Of a stretch of DNA of 64,000 nt, positions 56,301 to 64,000 are shown piece after piece. The notes under the pieces were generated by a model. That model did no database searches, was not told the origin of the DNA, and was given only the letters and a program-made list of their open reading frames with translations. Source of the DNA: Lophius americanus (lineage: Eukaryota > Chordata > Actinopteri > Lophiiformes > Lophiidae); assembly GCA_037951165.1 (NCBI GenBank), contig JBBDHG010000014.1:1573501-1637500 (forward strand), read 5' to 3'. The stretch's first letter is position 1. Each line of letters opens with the position of its first letter. Both the position numbers and the translations under genes were made by a program.

Positions 56301-59300
56301 TGATTCCTCCCACCATTAAAAACACGTGTGCTAGGAATCGGGTCAGGTTAGCCCATGATGGCGGCGCTCTTAGTCGCAGCGTCTCAGGACTGACCTTCCA
56401 TCTGACCCTCGTAATTTCGTTGTGCACTGTAAAAATCTTATCTATCTATTTATCTATCTTGCTTTTATCAGAGGAATGTCATCGATGCCTTAATTTCATC
56501 TTGTCTGGATTACTGTTTTTCATTGTATACATGATTGAGCCAAAGAGCACCTTCACGTCTCCAGCTGCTTCAGACTATAGCAGCTTCAGATTTAACAAAC
56601 ACTCCAAGACAAGACAATATCAGCCATAATTTAGCCTCTTTTCACTATTTACCAATATTTTTTAGAATTTATTTCTAGATCTTGCTGGGTACGTAAAAAA
56701 TACTTCATGGCTTAGCTCCGTGTAAGATCATGGAGTGGACGCGCCTTCCCAGTATATTAGTTTGTTGTCCTCAACCCAAAACATATAATCCCGTTATGAG
56801 TATCCAAAAGGGGAGCACACACACAATTCCAGTATACTAATCTCAGCTACACCACAGAGCTGCTCCGCCCCTATGAGCCTCTGAACAGTATCCGATATTC
56901 AGAAAAAGCTCTGCTGATTGTTCCTGAGTCCTTTTTCAGGACTTAATTCTACAACAGTTTTTCTACCAGGACCCCTCTAACGCTGGAATTCCCTGCCTGA
57001 AGAGCTGAGGCCTGAGCTGCACATATACTGTACGACTTGAGCCTTTTTTTGACCAGATTTGAGCTGCATGCCTGTCTGGCCGAATTTTGGGTACAACAGT
57101 CGTCATTTGCCATGAAATGTACAGTAGATCGGTGGATCGATCAGTAGCTCCTGGACAACCAAATGGATTTCTGCCATTCAAATTTCGGGTTGGTTGACGT
57201 CAGGCTTTAGCACAGCTGGAACAGAGCTACGAGACGATTCCCTGTTGTTAACTAATTTTTTCTCAGTGTAGGTATGCAAAGCTGCATAGGATGGACTGTG
57301 AGCACACAACGCATGAGCTTTGGCTTCACATTGAAGTGGATATGTGTGTACAGCGTGACATGTAATCAAAAACGATGGCTCTAAAATTTTACAGTATATG
57401 CCCAACTTGGCATTAAAAACGCCTTTTTTGCAACTTAAAGATACAATCTCTAGGCTGTCCAATTTGATTTTCAATATTTACGACTATTTACTGTCCTTGT
57501 TGGTGTCTTATAATTTCAAGGTTTTATCATGTTAAGCACTATGTAACTTTATTTTGGGAAATGCTCTATACAAATAAAGTTTACTATATTAAGTCATTTT
57601 AGCTGCGATCATTTTATCATGACTAAACAGTATGTCATGTACATTTCCTCTGTGAAACTTGATAGCGCATTGCAGATAGTTTACAATTTGAAAGCACATA
57701 AAGCGGGATTAATACTGCTGATTTGCTGAACCCTCAACCATCATACGCCTCATATGACACTTTGGGAGCATTTGTGTTAGGGCTGGACGATTTTGGCTAG
57801 AATGAGGATTGCTGATTTCTTCTTAAAATTGAGATTACGATTCTTTCCACAACCTTACCCATACAGTTTACATCATATTGCACATTTTTATACATGAGAA
57901 ATGAGAAAGCGCCCAGTGTGTCTGTGTGTACCACAGATAGATTTGTGCAGGCACTAAAGGGTTAACTCCAACAAATATAAATGTGGGAGTTAATAAGAGA
58001 GTATTTGAAAAACAAAACAAAAAGAAAACAGTCTAGTGTGCTGTATAACACTAGAGCAGGACCCGGGAGCGTATTTATGACCAAGCCTGACCGACATTAG
58101 CAGTTATAACTAAACTTAAACTGGAGTCCCTTTTGACAAACGGCTTTGTTAGACTCTACATCCAGAAGGGGTGTAGGGGGGGCGGTGCCTGCGGAAGGCC
58201 ACCACCAGTTCCTTGGTCTTATCCGCGTTGATCTGGAGGTGGTTCCACTGGCACCAATGCACGAAGTCCTACGTCACTCCTCTGTACTCCTTGTTGTCCC
58301 CGTCCGTGATGAGACCGACGATTGCAGAGTTGTCAGAGAACTTCCCAGAGTCCTGGTGGGTACGGTGTTCTCCACACAGAAGTTGAAATAGTCCGTGATG
58401 CAGTCTGTAAGGTAATCGATGTCCTCCCCGTGAGAGTCACAGAAAACCTCCCACACAGTTGTGTCAAAACAGTCCTTCAGTGCCTCCTCAGTCTCTTGGG
58501 ACCATTTCCGCACTGTGCAGGTCACGGCTGGTTGCCTGTGTACGATGGGCTTGTACACTGGGTGGAGATGATCCAGATTGTGGTCTTATCTTCCCAGGGG
58601 AGGGAGGGGTGATGAGGTGTATGCCTCCTTGGTGTTGGCATAAAACAAGTCCAGTGTCCTATTGTCCCTGGTGCAGCATGTGACATACTGTGTGAAATTG
58701 GGCAGTGTGGAGGATGGGGGGGCGCATGGTTGAAGTCACCAGGACCAGGAGGAGAGCCTGTGGGTGCTGTGTCTGCAGACTGCTAGCTACCGAGTTGATG
58801 ACGTCACAGGCAGCGTCGCCGTTGGCAGAGGGCGGAATGTATGCTGCTATTGTGTGCTAACGGCTCATGCTAACGGCTAACAGCTCCATTTCTTTACATC
58901 AGTGTTGCTCTTTAATAGTGATGTGCCCAGATTTACACCATCTATCATTCACAAACACCGCCAGCCCTCCTCCTTTCCTCTTACCACTTCCCGCTTCCAG
59001 CAGCTTTAAACCGTCCAACGTTCGTGTCCGGATTCAGCGTGGTCAGCCATGTTTCCGTAAACATAAGCTGCAGCTAAGCTAGCAAGTTTTGCTGCAGCTC
59101 ACTTTATAAATGAAAATATTTGATAAACGCTATACTTCAGGAATGATATCGTATATACATTTGAATTGAGCTCACGATCTTTTTACAATTAATTCCCAGC
59201 CCTACTTTATGATGATCTTTAAGCTGAATTTATACATCTAAGTTGCTGTTACTGTAGTAAAACATTGCATGCAATGTGCATGTTTGTCACTTTCAACATA

Positions 59301-62300
59301 TTCTCTGAATCCAAAAATCATCCACACAAAAAAAGTTCAGTGCAATTGGTTGGATTAATTTCTCTCACCTGTAACATCCAAATTTTCTCATGGATACATT
59401 CTGTATTTATATTTTTGTATTTTTCTCACACGGGAAGACAGCATTCTGTCTTTCCTTGTTCACCATGCAGTTTTGTTTCTGCATCTCGGCGTCACATGAA
59501 CTAACACTGTGGCTGTAGCAAATGGCTGAGGGAGATATGTACAGTCACTACTTTGCAGCAGCTTATGAATGAATATGCTGCAGAAATGAGAAATTGCATA
59601 TATGTCTGAATCATGATTACTTTTTGTGATTAATTGACTAGCCCTCATTGGTGCCGTTTTCTTGTCATGTCTGAAAGGGCACAAACCTATCCACCCGAAT
59701 TGCCAGTATGCCACCTTAAATACAAGTTAGAGGCAACTCTTGTCAATATGGACTATATCTCATATTAAACTGAATTGTCAAACAATGTTATGATTGCTAC
59801 AATATGCATTTTTTCCCCCATTATGTCAATACACACTCAAGGAAAACCTGCTATTTGTTTGTCAAATAAAAAATACACGCTTAAGATGGGTGCCAGAGTC
59901 CAAACAAAAATCAGGTCTTTAGTTGAATTACTGCACACAGTGCAGAAACATTTGAGGATCCTGCAGTTGTTTTTATATTTCACACATTCATATTACGCAT
60001 CATCATCATGTTTTATTTTCTTTATAATTATGTAATGTAAATCTATTATTTAGTATATTCTTCTATAAATCTATTAAATGACTGACAGGACTGATGCAAA
60101 TATGAAATATTGACAAAACTGTCTTGTGTGCTGATTTTTGTTCTCAATTGTTGCAGTTCTTAATAGTGTTCCAAATATGTATAATATATTTTGATGTGAT
60201 GTGATGTTTGATTGCAGTACATACAACTGTGAAACATATGGTCCATTTAAAAGTTGGAAATCTAAATTTATCTATAAATATTGTTGTGTCTTTGGATTCT
60301 GGATGAAATATTTTGAGAAGGATTTGACGGATATGGTCGGCAGCATGAACTAAATACTGAAATTCAGATTTCCTACAATCAGAAGTCTTTGAAAGCATGT
60401 TACCTTAAATGTTGCTTAAATTATTATATTATATATTGTCTCTTTTTTCTCTCATGACATGCATACTCTTTTTGAATATTTTTTTTAAAGTGTGGAGCAC
60501 TTCATTTCTTCAAGACCAGTTTAATAGCCTCTAACACCCAAGCGTTGCGATTCGTTTTTTTTGAAGAAAATTGCTTAAAACAGTACCTAGAAAATTGGAA
60601 GCTTCGATCAAATGTTTGAGTCTTACTTTACAATTATAGTATACTTTACAGTACAGAACAAACATTAAGTCTCTTGTGTTTCTCTTGAAAGCTGTTTCTT
60701 TTTCAATGATAATCGTCTGTGACCCACTACTTGGAAATTTCGGTGACTTATTTAAAATATTTACTCAATCAAGCACATTTTAGGAGTGCTACAGACATAC
60801 AGCTATTCGAGAGTTTCACTCAAGCCTATGGTAAAATTAACAACCAACGGATTTGCATAATGATGTCCAGAAACACAGGATGGAGAACAGCAGGACTCCT
60901 ACATACCCATATGCTGTCGGTCGACAATTATGCCACCTATAAAGCTGCAGTGGAATTCTCTCTACCCAACTTGCAATTCAAACGTCTTAAGCAGCATATT
61001 CGTATGAATATGTTCATACGCAGCAGTACAATTAGAAGAGCATTCTCAATTAGAATAATACAAACCCGATACCTGTGGACACAAGTTTATTTGACTAATA
61101 ATTGTGAGCAGGGTAACAAAGACTTATACATAGATAGATGTAGTAAGTAGTTGAATGTCCAGAATGTCCAAAATAAAGAGTACCATAAGTCTTGGTAGGG
61201 AATTAAAAAGATTTGACAACATTATCACTAAAAATATTCTTTTATTTCCAGATTCTGTAGTTTGCATCATTCAGTTCAGGGATTTGCTGTTATCTGTACC
61301 AAATTCGTACATTGTTACGTGTTTTTTCGACTGAAGTAGCAAGGAAAGCAGGCATTTGTTTTCAGATAACGGCTGTGCGTTACCGACTGTACATTACATC
61401 CATACATCCAGGAAAAAGTGACGTGTGTAGACTGGGTATTGTAGCTGGTCAACAAAGTAGCATATTTATCAGTTAGAGAACAAACCAATCATAAAATATG
61501 ATGAATATTGCATTTATATTTGTCAAGTGCAAGACAACTGCAGGTGTATACTGTATGTTGCTCTCTCCCATGGGTGTACATGGAGTACCTGTAATATTAT
61601 AACCATTGACAAGTGACAAATGGATTACTATATGATCTTACCATGACACCTGTCAGTAGTCGGGATATATTCGGCAGGAAGGGCACATGTCGTCCTCGAA
61701 GTTGGTGCGTTGAAAGCAGGAAGAATGGGCAAACATTAGGATCTGAGCAACTTTGACGAGGGCCAAATTGTGATGGCTAAGCGACTTGGAAAGAGCATCT
61801 CCAAAACCGCCCATCATTTTTTGTTTTTCCGGTTTGTGTTAGTTAGTCCCTACCAGAGTGATCCAAAGGAGTATAGCTGGTGATTTGAGCTGTTTTGGGG
61901 GCAAGAGCTGACCCACACAACATTAGGGAGGATGTTTTAATGTCACAGCAGATTGGTGTATGAAGCACTTCATAATGAAATATCTTCTTCCTAATATGTA
62001 TGAAAAATGTATTTATTAGAATTTGAAACTTAGCTTTTAGAGTGAAATCAGCCATTCAGAGGTGAGGTACCATGTAAAAAAGGGTACAATCAAAATATAC
62101 ATAAAATATACCAACAAAGTTCAACAAATCTACCGTAGTCTTTTTAATGTTTCATTATGTCGGTATTCTATATTTTAGACTGTTTTTTTGAGAATTACAT
62201 GAAAATCAATTATGGATCTATATATCTAATAATTAATTATTATGGATCAAAATATGTCTTTATTCATGTTCATACCCATGACCATATTCCAATCATTCAG

Positions 62301-63968
62301 AAAAATCTAAAATTTAACCACCCCTTTAGCAACCTTAACGACCGAGTGTCCTCCTGTAGTGTGTGATGACGTTTCTGACTCCCAGATTCCATTGACCTAT
62401 AATTCTTGGAGACCATTTTGCCAGTTGAACCAATTTGCGTCACTGTGCGTAAGTCATTGTTCTCCACTTAAGAGTTCCCACTCAAATAGGTGAACTTAAA
62501 AATCTGAAATGGTAAAGTAAGAAAAAGATTTCTTTGGAAATAATTGATCCACACACATTGAAGATAAAAATGTGTTTTTTGTTAAGATGGTAAATGTGTT
62601 TTTTAGGGATACAGTAATCAATTATTTTAATAATCGAGTATTCTATCTATTTATCTTACCATTAATCGGGTAGTTGAATAAAAAATATTGCGTGCTCTCA
62701 CCAACCCCCAATATTACTATCTCAGTCTGTAAGTCATTTATCTTACTTCCTAACCTACCCAAATTTAAGGCAGAGTGAGCCTCTGTTTGCACTCAACGAT
62801 AGGTTATCCTCCTCGTTTACCACCCTTCACGGGGTGAAATGCAGCTCCTGGGGGACACCGGCCCGGTGTATGACAAGAGGTTGCAATGAGAGTATATCAG
62901 TTGACTTGTAGATAGTCGATCTAGTTTGCAAAGCAAGGACTCCAACTCAATGCCATTAGTTTGCAGGCTACCATTACGGGATGGCCAGACCACTTGTTGA
63001 GTGTTCCGCAATTGTGATTATCCGTTTACATTTTTATCAGACAGCCGTTCTTGGATTGAAGTCTCGGTTAGCGTGTACGTGACGTGATTGTTAGATGAGG
63101 GCGCAGAGCTCCACCGCACTGTATAGTTATCGGAAAATCTAAAATATATTACATTCTACTAATGCCAACGATTCTGGAGATACATGACAGTCCATTTCTA
63201 CAGCAACATCTCAGCCATAATTTTTGTTGTATAATAGTAATCAAACAACACTAAACTCCCGTGAGAACATGTAAATTAAGGGCAAAAGTGATATGGTAGC
63301 AATTATGGTGAGAGCTAAGAGGATACAATTCAGTAGGGAGGATGTGACAGGAGTCAGTGAAAATTAGTTTCCTGCCTATAGAGGAAGAATTACCCGGTTC
63401 TACTTGTAAGCACTGTGTTGTATTTGAACTTTAAGGTAAATGTTTACCTAGCTGCATTTTTGTTTTTGTATCAGTAACCTTGTGGTGCCTCTCATATCTG
63501 ACTTCTTGTGGTTAAATTTAGAAATATCATCAGTCAAGGGAGACAGGAATAACAAACATTTTAGCCATCCTTACTCTGAGAATTCCCCCTTGTATAAACA
63601 CAATAAAAGCATTTTCTCCAATATATCTACGTACTTTTATTGGCTTTAATTCCCGTAGTCTGTTATTTATTATTTAAGCTCCTAACAGGCATTCTTTGTA
63701 TATTTATGCCCATGCATTTGCAATGTCAAACTGGAAATACATTGATTAGAAATGTGCATATGTACAATTTTGTCCAGTGGAACTCTAAGAAGTCTAGTTT
63801 CTCTCTTTTCTTTCAGCTGAAGGTGTGCCTCAAGTGTTTTACTTTGGACCTTGTGGGAAATACAATGCCATGGTCCTGGAGCTGCTGGGCCCAAGTCTGG
63901 AGGACCTCTTTGACCTTTGTGACAGAACCTTTTCACTGAAGACTGTCTTAATGATTGCAATTCAGCTG
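47197..63968 (+). CDS. csnk1g1: Casein kinase 1 gamma 1, 5' part, four coding exons
   Basis: Exons 47197-47383, 48604-48644, 52543-52612 and 63817-63968 join to 450 nt, residues 1-150; the gene continues beyond the window. CK1-gamma kinases are palmitoylated membrane-bound Ser/Thr kinases that phosphorylate the LRP5/6 tail in Wnt signalling. A Ser-rich N-terminal tail (1-41) precedes [20 protein letters not shown] with the glycine loop GCGNFG at 53-58, catalytic lysine K75 in VAIKL, alpha-C glutamate E89, and the C-lobe start [20 protein letters not shown]. The G-x-S-L-E-D-L-F block is a CK1 signature. Gamma is favoured by the N-terminal tail and [18 protein letters not shown]. Gamma 1 over 2 or 3 is chosen largely because SNX1 is its neighbour in vertebrates. 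Confidence 0.93.
47384..48603 (+). other. csnk1g1 intron between coding exons 1 and 2
   Basis: AT-rich. Its one distinctive item is a perfect hairpin (48013-48043). The 64- and 60-codon plus frames at 47559 and 47750 show no family resemblance. Confidence 0.6.
48013..48043. repeat. Perfect 14-bp stem hairpin followed by T-run
   Basis: ACCAGCGAGTCTTC, a TCT loop, then GAAGACTCGCTGGT, followed by CTTTTT. The stem is GC-richer than its surroundings. Function unknown. In a vertebrate intron it is not a Rho-independent terminator. Confidence 0.9.
48604..48644 (+). CDS. csnk1g1: csnk1g1 second coding exon (catalytic lysine)
   Basis: Acceptor ATTTCAG ends at 48603; donor GTAAGT at 48645. Encodes [14 protein letters not shown]. 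41 nt, phase 1 to 0. Too short to appear as a long open frame. Confidence 0.95.
49880..50930 (-). mobile_element. hAT-like element, copy 2 (opposite orientation), interrupted by a SINE
   Basis: Left end ACTAGGGGTGTAACGATTCA then TCAATCC. Bases about 49960-50360 are the reverse complement of parts of the copy at 38050-39200: ACCCGTTCTTTAAATGAGAG, GGCTTCCAGGTGCAGCCTGA and AAACATTCAGGGATTAATAC each have inverted matches there. The interval between end and interior is shorter than in copy 1. The right boundary after the SINE is approximate. Confidence 0.6.
50495..50857 (+). mobile_element. tRNA-derived SINE with target-site duplication
   Basis: Head GGGGCGGCACGGTGTCGCAG with A-box-like TCGCAGTGGTTAG, perfect B box GGTTCGAATCC at 50552-50562, body with TGTGTGGAGTTTGCATGTTC and GGGTGTACCCCGCCTTTCGC, tail AGGATAAGCGGTAGATAATG, ending in GAAT repeats. 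Flanked by AATTCACTGT at 50485-50494 and 50858-50867, a perfect 10-bp duplication. This is a full-length, relatively young copy; the pseudo-halves at 13325 are the same family. Confidence 0.92.
52543..52612 (+). CDS. csnk1g1: csnk1g1 third coding exon
   Basis: Acceptor CTGCAG ends at 52542; donor GTAAGG at 52613. Encodes [18 protein letters not shown] and TLGTT, including the alpha-C glutamate. 70 nt, phase 0 to 1. Confidence 0.95.
52912..53060 (+). mobile_element. hAT-like terminal fragment
   Basis: CAGGGGTTCCCCAACCTGTT then CTGGACCAATTTAATATTC fits the CAGxGGTTCCCAAC...GGACCGGTTTAAT start of a widespread hAT type. No matching right end was found, so this is probably a truncated copy. Confidence 0.5.
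55441..55566 (+). repeat. 125-bp dispersed repeat, copy A
   Basis: Starts TAAAATCATGGAGTGGACAC, continues CCTTCCCAGTATATTAGTTT and ends CAATTCCAGTATACTAATCT. Nearly identical to 56726-56855. A third, partial relative of its right half lies at about 55037-55085. Confidence 0.85.
56125..56212 (-). repeat. 125-bp dispersed repeat, inverted partial copy
   Basis: In reverse it reads TGTAAGATCATGGAGTGGAC, then after a short extra piece GCGCCTTCCCAATATATTAG and TTTGTTG, matching the left part of the copies at 55441 and 56726. It abuts a SINE-like segment. Confidence 0.75.
56205..56460 (+). mobile_element. tRNA-derived SINE-like fragment
   Basis: B-box GGGTTCGAACCCTGG, then TGTGTTTGCATGTTCTCTCC, TGTGGGTTTCCTCAGGGTGC and CCTCCCACCATTAAAAACAC, then a different tail with TTTCGTTGTGCACTG and a TATC repeat. 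The 5' head is replaced by the inverted repeat copy at 56125-56212. Confidence 0.65.
56465..57595 (+). mobile_element. L2-like LINE 3' region, interrupted
   Basis: Broken frames read [32 protein letters not shown] and ILHGLAP, then, after the inserted 125-bp repeat, [19 protein letters not shown] and LIVPESF. This is the ordered C-terminal block of L2-type reverse transcriptase ORFs (SCLDYCNSLY, LHWLPV..RI, HGLAPSYL, LL.PY.P.R.LRS). A tail with GTTAAGCACTATGTAACTTT and CTCTATACAAATAAAGTTTA lies at about 57515-57590. About 57060-57480 is unexplained and may be another insertion. Confidence 0.7.
56726..56855 (+). repeat. 125-bp dispersed repeat, copy B, inside LINE sequence
   Basis: Falls exactly between HGLAP-coding sequence (ends GCTTAGCTCCGTG) and the LINE segment CAGAGCTGCTCCGCCC. 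Near-identity with copy A shows it moved or was copied after the LINE inserted. Confidence 0.8.
57778..59646. mobile_element. hAT-like element (AGGGCTGG ends) carrying an internal LINE piece
   Basis: Left end AGGGCTGGACGATTTTGGCT. A right end read in reverse begins AGGGCTAGTCAATTAATCAC at 59646; a second right-end-like match, AGTAGGGCTGGGAATTAATT in reverse, lies near 59205. So one or two overlapping elements are present. The interior from about 58140 to 59095 is a minus-strand LINE. Target duplication is imperfect (CATTTGTG against CATTGGTG) and uncertain. Confidence 0.5.
58140..59095 (-). mobile_element. Rex1-like LINE fragment (endonuclease to linker region), minus strand
   Basis: On the minus strand, a 94-codon frame reads [40 protein letters not shown] and [14 protein letters not shown], the linker between endonuclease and RT in Rex1/Babar-type LINEs (KxVRxW...L.DCF..TDW..F). 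Upstream on the same strand are [13 protein letters not shown] and [12 protein letters not shown] endonuclease pieces (about 58895-58985) and [13 protein letters not shown] equivalents (about 58660-58720). RT core is absent. Confidence 0.7.
61591..61960 (+). mobile_element. Internally deleted Tc1-like element
   Basis: Left part has ATTATAACCATTGACAAGTG, then transposase start remnants [16 protein letters not shown] (about 61765-61810) and TTCCGGTTTGTGTTAGTTAG. At about 61873 the sequence jumps to the 3' end, GAGCTGTTTTGGGGGCAAGA to AATGTCACAGCAGATTGGTG. About 1 kb of the family's interior is missing. The 370-bp deletion derivative is like a MITE. Confidence 0.8.
63817..63968 (+). CDS. csnk1g1: csnk1g1 fourth coding exon
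   Basis: Acceptor CTTTCAG ends at 63816; donor GTGAGT at 63969. Encodes [39 protein letters not shown] and [12 protein letters not shown]. 152 nt, phase 1 to 0. The rest of the kinase domain lies outside the window. Confidence 0.95.
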
Positions 63969-64000
63969 GTGAGTTCAGAAGATTACATAACACGTTAAAG

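Larger units (their letters stand above)
52613..63816 (+). other. csnk1g1 intron between coding exons 3 and 4
   Basis: 11.2 kb. Contains a hAT-like left end (52912), repeat-derived segments at 55040-57600, a composite hAT/LINE at 57778-59646 and a deleted Tc1 at 61591. About 53060-55030 and 59650-61590 hold no repeat I recognise. From 61965 to the next exon I see only AT-rich intron. Confidence 0.6.

Overview
The window is vertebrate nuclear DNA, almost certainly from a ray-finned (teleost) fish. The evidence is short protein-coding exons with GT-AG introns, AT-rich non-coding sequence, and a repeat set typical of teleosts: Tc1/mariner and hAT DNA transposons, L2-, Rex1- and RTE-like LINEs, and a tRNA-derived SINE with a GAAT-type tail. 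I see no bacterial genes, operons, CRISPR arrays or viral genes. Three genes are recognisable, all on the + strand, in the order neo1 - snx1 - csnk1g1.

Region 1 (1-7.5 kb): the last six coding exons of neogenin (neo1), encoding most of the cytoplasmic tail down to the conserved C-terminal helix, followed by a probable 2.3-kb 3' UTR. Region 2 (7.5-14.1 kb): intergenic, filled with degraded transposon pieces and closed by a long TA repeat directly upstream of the next promoter. Region 3 (14.15-24.1 kb): a complete 15-exon snx1 gene predicted to encode 526 aa, with an acidic N-terminus carrying three D-[IL]-F motifs, a PX domain and a BAR domain. Region 4 (24.1-36 kb): intergenic, repeat-rich, with a Tc1/mariner copy, a hAT element with a perfect 8-bp target duplication and a second element nested in it, an L2-like LINE, and one unidentified coding-like stretch on the minus strand. 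Region 5 (36.05-64 kb): the 5' part of csnk1g1, with a TATA-less promoter and a probable non-coding first exon, then four coding exons giving residues 1-150 of the kinase. The gene runs off the right edge. Its introns hold nested LINE, Tc1, hAT and SINE insertions.

The three products act separately: a guidance and morphogen receptor, an endosomal coat protein and a membrane-anchored kinase. Their proximity is a synteny observation, since all three human orthologues lie on chromosome 15q. It does not imply a functional cluster. Exon boundaries were derived by hand from splice consensus, reading-frame continuity and recalled family sequence. The reading frame closes at every junction in all three genes. 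I found no convincing undescribed biological system. The most useful leads are the unidentified minus-strand coding-like locus near 31.6-32.2 kb, an inverted pair of hAT-like copies flanking the first coding exons of csnk1g1, the composite X-box/CTCF-like site at the snx1 promoter, and several nested-insertion histories.
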